From Sporosarcina sp. FSL K6-3457 (lineage in GTDB: Bacteria; Bacillota; Bacilli; Bacillales_A; Planococcaceae), in NCBI RefSeq assembly GCF_038007285.1, contig NZ_JBBOWX010000001.1, positions 3,923,501-3,987,500 of the forward strand: 64,000 nucleotides of DNA, written 5' to 3'. Made by a program: the position numbers and the translations under genes. Of the stretch, positions 1-8,675 are shown piece after piece (the stretch's first letter is position 1; each line of letters begins with the position of its first letter). The notes under the pieces were generated by a model. It had not been told where the DNA came from. It worked only from the letters and a program-made list of their open reading frames with translations, and did not search any database.

Positions 1-590
1 AACAAAAACCATGTTACAAAAAACGCAATAAAACTAACAATTATCCCCCAGAAAATCACAAACCCTAAATCAGCTTCCATCGATAAAGAAATTGCTAATA
101 TTCCTGGCGTCGGCGGAACAAGTCCATGCGTTAAAAACAAAGCAAGTCCTGTAAAAGATGCCATTGTCGCCATAGAAATCTTCTTTAAATGGGCAATTTT
201 GGATGCAATCGGCGCAAGTAAAATCATCGTGACATCGCCAAAAACAGGGATTGATACGACGAATGCTGTTAATGCAGGAGCAAGTTCCATCCGTTTCCCA
301 CGAAACAGTCTATTAAAAGATTGTGAAATAGAATCCGAAGCCTCAATATCTTGAATTCCCATCGCTAAGACGGTTCCCAAGATAATCGTTAATGCCACAG
401 AAGTCATTGTACCGCCAAAGCCGCTGTTAATTAATCCAATTGTCTTCAAAATCGGATAACCAAAGCCAATACCCATTCCCGTCGCTGTTATGAACAACGC
501 CATAACAGGATGGATTTTCCACTTTAATATCATTAATATCAGGAATGCAATACTAATCGCTAGTACTACAATAAATTGAGTAGTTCCCAT
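1..590 (-). CDS. GntP-family permease, N-terminal part (cut by window edge)
   Basis: This reading frame starts at ATG 590 behind a GGGGGAG ribosome site and runs leftwards off the window, so about 196 N-terminal residues are seen. They are very hydrophobic, with at least five likely membrane segments, and show features of the gluconate:H+ symporter (GntP) family: a helix rich in Gly/Thr followed by a loop with FRGKR, then PVFGDVTMILLAP and LTHGLVPPTPG. Family members import gluconate or other hydroxy acids with protons. It is co-directional with the aldolase/dehydrogenase pair 35 bases upstream, so it may import their precursor; that link is inference, and the real substrate is unknown. Confidence 0.75.
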   Translation of the reverse strand, partial: MGTTQFIVVLAISIAFLILMILKWKIHPVMALFITATGMGIGFGYPILKTIGLINSGFGGTMTSVALTIILGTVLAMGIQDIEASDSISQSFNRLFRGKRMELAPALTAFVVSIPVFGDVTMILLAPIASKIAHLKKISMATMASFTGLALFLTHGLVPPTPGILAISLSMEADLGFVIFWGIIVSFIAFFVTWFL

Positions 591-625
591 TTCCCCATCT
601 CCCCCAGTACATTTTTTATAAATTT

Positions 626-1636
626 TTACATTTTTCTTTTAGCCAAGTCTGAAGCAACATCCAAAATCATATCTTCTTGTCCACCGACTACCTTTCTTTT
701 CCCCAACTCGATCAAAATATCCCGTGGATCTAAACCAAACCGCTTCGCTGCACGCTCTGAATGAATTAAAAAGCTTGAATAGACACCAGAATACCCCAAT
801 GCTAAACTTCCTTTGTCTACAATTTGTGGCCTTTTCATGATGGGTGTCACGACATTCTCAGCAAGATCCATCATCTTATAAATATCGATACCTGGGTTTT
901 TCCCCATTAAATCCAATACCGCTGTTAGGACCTCCGTTTGTGTATTGCCCGCACCTGCGCCCAAACCGCAAACACTACTATCAATTCTTGTAGCACCCTC
1001 TTCAATCGCAATTAATGTATTAGCAACAGCTAGCGACAAGTTATTATGGGCATGAAAGCCTACTTCACAAGTTAACGACTGGCGGAGTGCTCGAACGCGT
1101 TCCCTTACTTGTTCCGGTAAAAGTGCACCCGCAGAATCGGTAATATAGACCGCTTCTGCTCCGTAACTTTCCATGAGCTTTGCTTGCTCAACAAGTTTTT
1201 CAACCGAAGCTGTATGAGCCATCATCAGAAAACCTAATGCCTCCATGCCAAATTCTTTTGCTTTAGCAATATGCTGAGCCGAAACATCCGCCTCCGTTAC
1301 ATGTGTAGCTACCCGTACTAATTTTGCCCCTAGTTCATGGGCTTGTTTCAATTCATGAACTGTCCCTATTCCAGGTATAAGTAATACTGCAATTTTCGAA
1401 GACTCTGCCGCCGCAACAGCCGTTTCGATTAATTTCATTTCATCCACAAGGGATTGTCCATATTGTAAGGTCGATCCCCCTAATCCATCGCCATGACTTA
1501 CTTCTATATAATGCATTCCAGTTTCATCCAATGCCCGTACAACCGCGTCAACTTGCTCTTCTGTAAACTGATGCGATACCGAGTGACTTCCATCTCGAAG
1601 GGATACCTCCGTCAACTTCACTAACTTCTCCGTCAT
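626..1636 (-). CDS. 4-hydroxy-2-oxovalerate aldolase (DmpG/MhpE type)
   Basis: The 336-residue protein has the usual length for the class that splits 4-hydroxy-2-oxoacids into pyruvate and an aldehyde. The N-terminal RDG motif (R14-D15-G16) and the metal-binding HAHNN motif (H195, H197) are present. These enzymes work as a complex with an acylating aldehyde dehydrogenase, which receives the aldehyde through a tunnel; that partner is the next gene upstream, and the two overlap by 4 bases (ATGA), implying translational coupling. The pair finishes the meta-cleavage pathway of aromatic compounds and related routes. No ring-cleavage dioxygenase or hydratase is visible here. Confidence 0.93.
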   Translation of the reverse strand: MTEKLVKLTEVSLRDGSHSVSHQFTEEQVDAVVRALDETGMHYIEVSHGDGLGGSTLQYGQSLVDEMKLIETAVAAAESSKIAVLLIPGIGTVHELKQAHELGAKLVRVATHVTEADVSAQHIAKAKEFGMEALGFLMMAHTASVEKLVEQAKLMESYGAEAVYITDSAGALLPEQVRERVRALRQSLTCEVGFHAHNNLSLAVANTLIAIEEGATRIDSSVCGLGAGAGNTQTEVLTAVLDLMGKNPGIDIYKMMDLAENVVTPIMKRPQIVDKGSLALGYSGVYSSFLIHSERAAKRFGLDPRDILIELGKRKVVGGQEDMILDVASDLAKRKM

Positions 1637-2520
1637 TCCGTCACCCCTCCTGTTTCACGTAATATTCTTCGCGCTCGCTCTTCTGCCACTTTCACTGCAG
1701 CGGCTGTCATAATATCGAGATTTCCGGCATATACTGGGAAATAATCTCCTGCCCCTTCAACTTCTAGCAAAATAGTTACTTTATCTTCATCAAATAGCAA
1801 TTCTTGTTTTAGACGATAGCCAGGAACATAACTTTGAACGACTTGCAGCATTTCGTTTACCGATTTTGTAATCGCTTCGATATCCATGTTTTTCACTTGG
1901 CAATAAACAGTATCCCTCATTAATACCGGTGGCTCTGCCGGATTAATCAAGATGAGTGCTTTGCCTTTATCTGCCCCGCCAACTTCTTCAATTCCCCGTT
2001 GAGTCGTAATGGTAAATTCATCAATATTTGCACGTGTTCCAGGTCCTGCGCTTTTACTTGAAATAGTGGCTACAATCTCGGCATAGGTCACATCTGCAAC
2101 CCGATTTACGGCATGGATCATCGGGATTGTTGCTTGTCCACCACAAGTAATCATATTGATATTTGAAGCTGTATGGTACGTATCACCGTTCACCGCTGGA
2201 GAAACTAGGGGACCTACTGCTGCCGGCGTTAAGTCAATGGCAATCTTATTTAACTCCTTTAATACCTCAGCATTTATCAAATGTGCTTTTGCCGAAGTCG
2301 CATCAAAAACAATTTCAGCTAAATCAGGGTTGTTCCTGATTGCATCTATCCCACTACTAAATGTATGGTACCCTCTCTCCTGTGCTCTCTTCAACCCATC
2401 TGATTGAGGATCAATTCCTATAACTGCCGTTAAATTTAACAATTCACTTCGTTCTAACTTGTACATCAAATCAGTTCCAATATTGCCTGAACCTATGATC
2501 GCCACATTTACTTTACTCAT
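1633..2520 (-). CDS. acetaldehyde dehydrogenase, acylating (DmpF/MhpF type)
   Basis: About 295 residues. It converts acetaldehyde (or propanal), NAD+ and CoA to the acyl-CoA. The N-terminus has the Rossmann motif GSGNIG and the middle carries the catalytic cysteine in MITCGGQA (about C126). I chose the ATG at 2520 because GGGG lies before it and because [10 protein letters not shown] matches family N-termini; an ATG six codons earlier has no ribosome site. It is the first gene of the operon with the aldolase; a promoter, two operator-like inverted repeats and a cre-like site lie upstream. Confidence 0.93.
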   Translation of the reverse strand: MSKVNVAIIGSGNIGTDLMYKLERSELLNLTAVIGIDPQSDGLKRAQERGYHTFSSGIDAIRNNPDLAEIVFDATSAKAHLINAEVLKELNKIAIDLTPAAVGPLVSPAVNGDTYHTASNINMITCGGQATIPMIHAVNRVADVTYAEIVATISSKSAGPGTRANIDEFTITTQRGIEEVGGADKGKALILINPAEPPVLMRDTVYCQVKNMDIEAITKSVNEMLQVVQSYVPGYRLKQELLFDEDKVTILLEVEGAGDYFPVYAGNLDIMTAAAVKVAEERARRILRETGGVTE

Positions 2521-2641
2521 TTCTCTACCCCATTTCATTTATAGTAATAATCCTGTTTTTTCATCATCCTTTGCATAACTACGTTTCTTAACACCGTTTT
2601 GCTTCTCACGTTTTAAATCTTTGTCTAAAAACAGGATCTCT

Positions 2642-2655
2642 TGAATGCGCTTTCA
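2642..2655 (-). promoter_or_regulatory. possible cre (CcpA) site in the leader of the aldehyde pathway operon
   Basis: On the minus strand this reads TGAAAGCGCATTCA, one base away from a perfect palindrome and fitting the Bacillus cre consensus TGWAANCGNTNWCA at all but one defined position. It lies about 120 bases before the dehydrogenase start, downstream of the predicted promoter, where CcpA often acts as a roadblock. A single near match in 64 kb could be chance. Confidence 0.4.
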
Positions 2656-2763
2656 TTTCCACCGAGGTTACAGCCCATTCTGAACATCTTCTCTAAATAA
2701 GCGTGACTGACCTTACAACCCCGTACAGCGAAAGAATAGCACTTCCAACTTGACTAACCACAA

Positions 2764-2800
2764 GTTCGTCATTGTCGAACCTAGTTCGACTAAGTCGTTC
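2764..2800 (-). promoter_or_regulatory. tandem IclR-type operators of the aldehyde pathway operon
   Basis: GTTCGTCATTGTCGAAC (2764-2780) is an inverted repeat with a 3-base centre. It matches the repeat in front of the iclR-type gene (3937-3953) at all but two positions. A second weaker copy, GTTCGACTAAGTCGTTC, sits exactly 20 bases further on (2784-2800), so both would lie on the same helix face. GTTCG-type half-sites are known for IclR-family regulators of aromatic catabolism such as PcaR/PcaU. The sites start just after the predicted -10 box. Confidence 0.7.
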
Positions 2801-2805
2801 TATAA

Positions 2806-2835
2806 AATATAAACGAAGCTTTAGCACTCTGTCAA
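2806..2835 (-). promoter_or_regulatory. sigma-A-like promoter of the dehydrogenase/aldolase operon
   Basis: On the minus strand TTGACA (2835-2830) is followed after 18 bases by TATATT (2811-2806). The predicted transcription start falls inside the tandem operators, a geometry expected for repression, or for induction when the regulator leaves. Confidence 0.6.
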
Positions 2836-2989
2836 TACTAAAAGTAAAATATAATAGAATTTTTATAAAATTAAATTAATCGAATTCTTTTGAACTTCAG
2901 CAATAATCATAACTACATAGATCTAACATTTAGACACGACTACGTTATTCTGGCTTAGCTACAATACAAAACCTCATAATTTTCCATAC

Positions 2990-3022
2990 AAAAAAGCTGC
3001 ACAAGAGGATTCCCTGCACAGC
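2990..3022 (-). terminator. intrinsic terminator after the IclR gene
   Basis: On the minus strand GCTGTGCA and TGTGCAGC form an 8-pair stem (two G-U pairs) followed by a run of T. It ends the regulator transcript before the aldehyde operon promoter. The rest of the 640-base gap between the two genes holds the operator, promoter and cre-like sites; no gene was seen in it. Confidence 0.65.
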
Positions 3023-3158
3023 TTGCAACACTTTATTTACTAACATATCACAATATATTTAACCTTCTCCGCACTCTTCAAATCAACTCTAATAACCAAG
3101 TTAACTTTAACACTTCACCTTAATTTACTTATCAAATTCTATCCCATGATTGCAGCAT

Positions 3159-3920
3159 TCACTTTTGCAAACCCATTTCCAGTGATATTTTTCTTGCTGC
3201 TTCCCTTATGCAATTTTTAGCTATTCCAACTTTCTCTTCAGTAAAACGAAATTTCGGACCTGCTGTGCTGACTGAACCAATCACCCTACCATTAAAATCA
3301 AATATGGGTGCTGCTACACAAAATAGCCCCATTTCAATCTCTTCATCATCCGTCGCATACCCACGTTCCTTAATTCTGTCTAATTCTTCGAGAATCTGAG
3401 TTTTATCTATAATGGTCTTCTCCGTATATGCTTCCATTTCAGTAGAGAATAGTATCGACTTCTGAGTATCTTTATCCAAATATGCCAGTATTGCTTTTCC
3501 TACTCCAGTACAATGCAGCGGGGCTTTTCTACCAACCTGCGAATACATTCTTATTGCGCTACCACTTTCTTGCTTATCTACATAAAAAGCCTCATTATTT
3601 TCAAATTTAACTAAATGAACAGTTTCATTCGTTTGGTTAAAAGCCTCTTTTAGATAAGGCGCAGCCTTTTCTTTAATATCAAATCCTTTGCTTACGACAC
3701 TGCCAAGTTCGAATAAACGAATTCCTAATTTATATTTTTTCGTATCTACACTTTGGACTAGATAACCTCTACTGACTAATGTTTTAATAATTCCATGTAC
3801 AGTACTTTTAGGTAATTCCATACGCCCACTGACTTCTAAAATCCCTAATTCATCAGTGCCTTGATTAAACATTTCAAGAATTGATAACGCACGCTCTACT
3901 GACTGAATTGGCTTGGACAT
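3159..3920 (-). CDS. IclR-family transcriptional regulator
   Basis: 253 residues, the usual size. The N-terminal winged helix (about 1-75) contains SVERALSILEMF and STVHGIIKTLVSRGYL; the C-terminal effector domain carries RKAPLHCTGVGKAILAYL and GSVSTAGPKFRF, typical of the family. The start has an AGGAGGT ribosome site. It lies upstream of, and in the same direction as, the dehydrogenase/aldolase operon, and both promoters share an operator-like repeat, so it very likely controls that operon and itself. MhpR of E. coli, which controls genes for the same two enzymes, is from the same family. Confidence 0.92.
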   Translation of the reverse strand: MSKPIQSVERALSILEMFNQGTDELGILEVSGRMELPKSTVHGIIKTLVSRGYLVQSVDTKKYKLGIRLFELGSVVSKGFDIKEKAAPYLKEAFNQTNETVHLVKFENNEAFYVDKQESGSAIRMYSQVGRKAPLHCTGVGKAILAYLDKDTQKSILFSTEMEAYTEKTIIDKTQILEELDRIKERGYATDDEEIEMGLFCVAAPIFDFNGRVIGSVSTAGPKFRFTEEKVGIAKNCIREAARKISLEMGLQK

Positions 3921-3936
3921 TTTAAAACCTCCAGGA

Positions 3937-3953
3937 GTTCGACATTGCCGAAC
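3937..3953 (-). promoter_or_regulatory. IclR-type operator in front of the regulator gene
   Basis: GTTCGACATTGCCGAAC is an inverted repeat with one mismatch between half-sites, and it shares 15 of 17 bases with the repeat at 2764-2780. It lies between the promoter and the ribosome site of the regulator gene, which suggests autoregulation. Confidence 0.65.
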
Positions 3954-3970
3954 TATAATTGACTAATAAC

Positions 3971-3999
3971 AATATAATAGAACACTAAGTTTTTGTCAA
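3971..3999 (-). promoter_or_regulatory. sigma-A promoter of the IclR regulator gene
   Basis: On the minus strand TTGACA (3999-3994), a 17-base spacer and TATATT (3976-3971) form a near-consensus vegetative promoter, followed about 18 bases later by the operator. Confidence 0.7.
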
Positions 4000-4120
4000 T
4001 TAATGATTGGTGTCGCTCTCTTTTTTAGATCTTTACACTGGATTCGGGCTCGTCATCACCACCATCTCCATAAAAAAAACATGCCACCCATCGATTTCCC
4101 GACAGATGACACGATTTCAC

Positions 4121-5947
4121 TTACACATTCACACCATTCAACAATAACCAAATATATCTCGCTTCCGCTTCACTGCCTGGATGAATCTCTTGATATCTCG
4201 GATAGGCAATCGTTTTCGCCTTAAACGTTTGCAAATTGATGACATTACTATTCGCCTTGGCTGCTAGCTTCAACATACCATCAGCTTCCGTCGATTCTCC
4301 CTTCGACGCTTCCAGTTCAAGCTTCCAATCCAGATACAAATATGTCGCATCATGCTGTGATCCTTTTTCATAGCGCACCATAATTTCTGCTGCTTCATTG
4401 TAACGCCCTGCATGAATCAATGACGCAACCGCTTCATATCTCGCGCCTTGATTGTCATTCCAATTCAGCTTTACTAAATCCAAAAACACACCTGCTGCCT
4501 CATGATAGTCCCCTTCACTAAATAGATGTGTGCCATAAGCAAACGCTGCACGCATGAATGGACGATTCGGGATATTTTGCCACGGATTCTCCCCCGGCTC
4601 GAATGTCTTGCTTGCATAGTGAATGGCCTTTTCATATAAGTCAGCTGCCACGACCGGATCCTGCTCTGCTTCCGCTTGCAACAACAACGCATCAGGATTA
4701 TTCGGCCCTATTTCCAACGCGCTAGCCGCCAATTTCCTGCGCGCCTCTTCCGATTCTGCGGCATAAGCTTCATACGCCAACAGCTGCGCACGCCCTTCTG
4801 CAACACTCGGCTTCCGTTCTGGCTGTACAACACCCGCTGTTGTCATCGATGTTTCCCACAATGCTTTTTCTGTTGGCTTTGGATCTGTTCCAATGTCGTA
4901 TAATTGCGCCGCCAGTGGCTCGTCCCCGCTATTCATCATCTCCGCATAAAGCCCTTCAAGCCCCTCAACATAAACGGCCATGCCTTCAGATGAAGCACCA
5001 TATTTCTCACCAATCGCTTCATCTTCTAAACCAGTACCGTGAACAATTCCTATGGAAATACCCGTCCTAACCGTCGCCGCAAGGAAATCAGCTTCCACTG
5101 GCACATCCTCGTTATCATTCATGAAATACGCCACGACTAATTTATGCATAATCTCACGTGACTCCGTCGTCTGCTCTAAGTCACGTAAAGTAGCTTCCAT
5201 CGCTTGCAATGCGCTCAATTGTGTCGGCGCCAGCACTTCTGCCACAATTTCATTCATCGACGCCATACTCCGTTTGATGAACACCTCGTAAATATCAAGC
5301 GTATGCTCCACTATGAATTGCTCCTGTGTCTTATCTGCAACTGCTTCTCTTAATTCTACTAACGACGCCTTCGTTTGCTTACTCCATTTCGCCAAAAACA
5401 TCATCGATGATACTGGTGCAATCGCATCTGCCACCTTCCGCGGATCACGCAATACCGCACCAAACAACAACGTCCCGACATCCGCCGGCATCCCCTCGTT
5501 ACGCGTCACATGATAGCTGTTATCGCCGAATAACTCCTGTACCTTCAACATATCCGGCTCGACATCTGTAATTTCCGCCAACAACATAAACGGCTCATCC
5601 CATACTTGCAACACTGCCGCAACTGACTCTCGCTTCGCTTGCTTTAACTGCTCACTTACATATGTACGCCAAACCTCTTTATTATGAATAAATAAATAGA
5701 ACTCACTCGCCGCTTCTTCGATATCCTCTTTCCCCCAGCTATCTGATAGTCGAGTGACCCACTCCCGCATCAAGCGTATCATTTCACTACGATTTTCTCC
5801 CTTTGGGTAGTCAGCAAAATAATCGATAAGCACACGATCTAGCTCTTCATTGACAAGCATTTCGACAAGGTCTGTCCCTTTTGAACCACAGCACTTTTTA
5901 TATTTCTTTCCACTTCCACAAGAGCACGGATCATTTCTTCCAATCAT
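4121..5947 (-). CDS. SEC-C metal-binding motif protein with helical repeat region
   Basis: 608 residues. The first 21 residues are a SEC-C motif (C8-x-C10-x8-C19-C20), the zinc-binding tail also found on SecA and on many uncharacterised proteins. The rest is acidic and helical. Residues from about 390 onward look like tetratricopeptide-type repeats (for example LAASALEIGPNNPDALLLQA and AFAYGTHLFSEGDYHEAAGV), suggesting a protein-binding scaffold. It is a single gene with a GGGAGG ribosome site, divergent from the symporter gene. The function is not known. Confidence 0.8.
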   Translation of the reverse strand: MIGRNDPCSCGSGKKYKKCCGSKGTDLVEMLVNEELDRVLIDYFADYPKGENRSEMIRLMREWVTRLSDSWGKEDIEEAASEFYLFIHNKEVWRTYVSEQLKQAKRESVAAVLQVWDEPFMLLAEITDVEPDMLKVQELFGDNSYHVTRNEGMPADVGTLLFGAVLRDPRKVADAIAPVSSMMFLAKWSKQTKASLVELREAVADKTQEQFIVEHTLDIYEVFIKRSMASMNEIVAEVLAPTQLSALQAMEATLRDLEQTTESREIMHKLVVAYFMNDNEDVPVEADFLAATVRTGISIGIVHGTGLEDEAIGEKYGASSEGMAVYVEGLEGLYAEMMNSGDEPLAAQLYDIGTDPKPTEKALWETSMTTAGVVQPERKPSVAEGRAQLLAYEAYAAESEEARRKLAASALEIGPNNPDALLLQAEAEQDPVVAADLYEKAIHYASKTFEPGENPWQNIPNRPFMRAAFAYGTHLFSEGDYHEAAGVFLDLVKLNWNDNQGARYEAVASLIHAGRYNEAAEIMVRYEKGSQHDATYLYLDWKLELEASKGESTEADGMLKLAAKANSNVINLQTFKAKTIAYPRYQEIHPGSEAEARYIWLLLNGVNV

Positions 5948-6110
5948 ATTATTTTCCTCCCTATTTCAAACTTATATAATCGCTACATCTATATCTCTAT
6001 CATAGCAGACAAAGAGCTCTATGTTGACTGGTACATCGCTCGTTTGAGTGACAGTCTCGCCTTTTTACGCTACTATTTGTATAGGTGTTTGTATCGAAAG
6101 GATTGAAAGT

Positions 6111-7469
6111 ATGTCTCAACAAGAACATTGGAAATCGAAAATTGGATTTGTCTTGGCAGCTGCCGGTTCAGCAATTGGACTCGGGGCTATTTGGAAATTT
6201 CCTTACGTCGCTGGAACAGGCGGTGGCGGAGCCTTTTTACTACTCTTCTTAGTATTTACATTGCTATTAGGATTCCCTTTATTGATTGGCGAATTTATTC
6301 TTGGACGTAAAAGCCAAAGTGACGCCATTACGACCTATAAGAAATTCGCACCAAATTCCGCTTGGTATATTACAGGGAGAATTGGCGTTTTAACTAGCTT
6401 TTTAGTGCTATCTTTTTATAGCGTCGTCGGTGGATGGATTATTCTCTACTTGGGGAAAGCACTAACTGGGGATATTTCTGGACTTTCACAGGAGCAGTTC
6501 GGTCCTTTATTTAGTGATATTATCTCAAATCCCTTTGCTACATTAGTCGGACAACTAATTTTCATGCTACTCACAATTATTATTGTTGCCCAAGGTATTC
6601 AAAAGGGCATTGAAAAGGCCAGCACCATCATGATGCCAGCTCTTTTCATTTTATTTATCATCATTGTCATCCGTTCACTTAGCTTAGACGGCGCAATGGA
6701 GGGCGTGAAATTTTTACTCGTACCGGATTTCACTAAACTAACATCTGAAACGATTTTATTTGCATTAGGGCAAGCATTTTTCACACTGACATTAGGTGCC
6801 TCCGTTATGGTGACCTATGCCTCGTACCTACCTAAAACACAAAATCTACCAAAATCAGCACTCTCCATCATCACCATGAATATCGTCATTGTCTTATTAG
6901 CTGGTTTGGCCATTTTTCCAGGCGTATTTGCATTCGGTCTTGAACCAGATGCAGGCCCAACCTTAATTTTCACAGTGCTACCCGCCGTTTTCAATCAAAT
7001 GCCTTTTGGAACACTACTTTTCATCTCGTTTTTGATTTTATTCCTTTTTGCCGCACTCACTTCTGCATTTTCAATGATTGAAATCATCGTTGCAACGATG
7101 ACAAAAAACGAGGCGTCAAAACGGAAAAAATATACTTGGACAATTGGAATGGCTATTTTCATCGTCGGGATTCCCTCTTGCTTATCCTACGGTGTAATGG
7201 CTGATATTAAACTATTCGATAAAACCGTCTTTGACCTAGTCGATTTTGCTGCGAGCAATGTATTATTACCGCTTGGCGCATTATTAATTTCTATTTTTAT
7301 TCCATTAAAGTTATCTAAAAAAGAATTATTTAATGAAATGAAACAAGGATCTAGCATTGGCAAGTTATTCTTCAACTGTTGGTATTATTTATTGAAATAC
7401 CTCACGCCAATCGCGATTATTATTGTCTTCTTGGATGCGTTAGGTGTGTGGGGTTGGATTGGTTTCTAA
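6111..7469 (+). CDS. sodium-dependent NSS (SNF) family amino acid transporter
   Basis: 452 residues with about 11 membrane segments. The first helix carries the NSS signature (GSAIGLGAIWKFPY, then AGTGGGGAF), which lines the sodium and substrate sites of LeuT-fold transporters. The start at 6111 is chosen for its AAAGGA ribosome site and because MSQQEHWKSKIGFVLAAAG matches the family; an earlier in-frame ATG at 6048 has no such support. The next gene, on the same strand 20 bases later, is HutG-like, so the cargo may be histidine or a related amino acid; that is inference. Confidence 0.9.
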   Translation: MSQQEHWKSKIGFVLAAAGSAIGLGAIWKFPYVAGTGGGGAFLLLFLVFTLLLGFPLLIGEFILGRKSQSDAITTYKKFAPNSAWYITGRIGVLTSFLVLSFYSVVGGWIILYLGKALTGDISGLSQEQFGPLFSDIISNPFATLVGQLIFMLLTIIIVAQGIQKGIEKASTIMMPALFILFIIIVIRSLSLDGAMEGVKFLLVPDFTKLTSETILFALGQAFFTLTLGASVMVTYASYLPKTQNLPKSALSIITMNIVIVLLAGLAIFPGVFAFGLEPDAGPTLIFTVLPAVFNQMPFGTLLFISFLILFLFAALTSAFSMIEIIVATMTKNEASKRKKYTWTIGMAIFIVGIPSCLSYGVMADIKLFDKTVFDLVDFAASNVLLPLGALLISIFIPLKLSKKELFNEMKQGSSIGKLFFNCWYYLLKYLTPIAIIIVFLDALGVWGWIGF

Positions 7470-7489
7470 CTACGAAAGGGGTCATTCGA

Positions 7490-8416
7490 TTGCTAAAAAA
7501 ATCAAATCGTGAACTATGGACAGGTCGCACCGACCACTTGGATAATCGGGAAAGTTTTCGCTATCATCAAGTGGTAGAAATCGGGGTATCTCCCCCTTCT
7601 CCCAACACATGCGCCATTATCGGCTTTCAATGTGAGGAAGGCGTACGCCGCAATAACGGTCGGCTTGGTGCAGCACAAGCACCCGATGCACTACGTGGTG
7701 AATTAGCAAAACTACCTTGGAGAATAGCGGAGGGAAAACGTCTTGTCGATATTGGCAACATTGAATGCCAGGACAATCAGCTTGAACAAGCCCAACAACA
7801 ATTAGGTGATGCTGTGGCTGAGGCGTTGACGAAGGACATGATTCCCATCATTTTAGGTGGTGGTCACGAAACTGCTTATGGCCATTATCTTGGTGTTCGG
7901 AAATTCATCGGCAAAGATGCTTCGCTCGGCATCATCAACATCGATGCACATTTCGACTTGCGTTCTTACGACGAACAGCCCTCGTCTGGTACAATGTTTA
8001 AGCAAATTCTAAATAATGATGAGAACACAAACTATTTTGTCGCCGGCATTCAGCGCCATGGTAATACACAAGAACTGTTCAATCGTGCAGATGAACTCGG
8101 TGTAACTTATCTATACGAGGATGAGATGGATTCTTTAACTAAGGAGCTCAATCGATTTATTAACCAACACGACTTTATCTTTCTAACACTATGCACAGAT
8201 GTTTTAAACGCCGCCTTCGCACCAGGCGTTAGTGCACCGTCTCCATTCGGCTTAGATCCTGCTGTTGTGCGCTCTATTATCCGAAAAGTCACTGTACACG
8301 ACAAAACACTGTCATTTGATATTTCAGAAGTGAATCCTATCTTGGATGAAAATAATCGTACGGTGAAGCTAGGTGCTTACTTGGTGAATGAGGCGATTGT
8401 TGGGTTTTTAGGGTAA
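7490..8416 (+). CDS. hutG: formimidoylglutamase-like (HutG) protein of the arginase superfamily
   Basis: 308 residues. The likely start is TTG 7490, preceded by GAAAGGGG; it gives MLKKSNRELWTGRTDHLDN, like family N-termini, whereas the longer frame would overlap the symporter. Metal-site motifs of the ureohydrolase fold are seen: GGGHETAYGH and NIDAHFDLR, then CTDVLNAAFAPGVSAPSP where many relatives show a D-x-D pair. HutG splits N-formimidoyl-glutamate to glutamate and formamide in histidine breakdown. The other hut genes are not in this window, so the substrate could also be another guanidino- or formimino-compound. Confidence 0.82.
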   Translation: MLKKSNRELWTGRTDHLDNRESFRYHQVVEIGVSPPSPNTCAIIGFQCEEGVRRNNGRLGAAQAPDALRGELAKLPWRIAEGKRLVDIGNIECQDNQLEQAQQQLGDAVAEALTKDMIPIILGGGHETAYGHYLGVRKFIGKDASLGIINIDAHFDLRSYDEQPSSGTMFKQILNNDENTNYFVAGIQRHGNTQELFNRADELGVTYLYEDEMDSLTKELNRFINQHDFIFLTLCTDVLNAAFAPGVSAPSPFGLDPAVVRSIIRKVTVHDKTLSFDISEVNPILDENNRTVKLGAYLVNEAIVGFLG

Positions 8417-8418
8417 AT

Positions 8419-8456
8419 AAAACGGAAGACTCTTTTGGATGAGAGTCTTCCGTTTT
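8419..8456 (+). terminator. intrinsic terminator after hutG
   Basis: A 15-pair stem (8419-8433 with 8442-8456) with an 8-base loop and T-rich end follows the hutG stop codon directly. Confidence 0.9.
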
Positions 8457-8473
8457 CCATACTAAAATATGAA

Positions 8474-8587
8474 CTAGGACAAAGCTAAAAAAATAAACGC
8501 CATCGTATAATTAAACCCCTCGCTAGTTCCTTTCTTCCTACGCAATAAACCACTAACAAGTAGAACCAATAACACAGATCCACTAAG
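8474..8587 (-). pseudogene. possible remnant of a small membrane protein gene
   Basis: A 37-codon open stretch on the minus strand encodes a hydrophobic helix followed by GLLRRKKGTSEGFNYTMAF and ends with TAG at 8474. The composition looks protein-like, but there is no start codon with a ribosome site and no neighbour to which it belongs. It may be the decayed end of a gene, or chance. Confidence 0.2.
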
Positions 8588-8675
8588 TTACTTTTCTCGT
8601 TTTTGTACCCTAACAGTTTCATTTTCACCATTTTAAGTTATACTACTAACAATACTACTTTACGGGGGCGAGGTA

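Noticed and set aside
4003..4224. 73-codon histidine-rich frame on the plus strand
   Set aside because: It overlaps the end of the SEC-C gene on the other strand, has no ribosome site, and its composition is that of an antisense frame.
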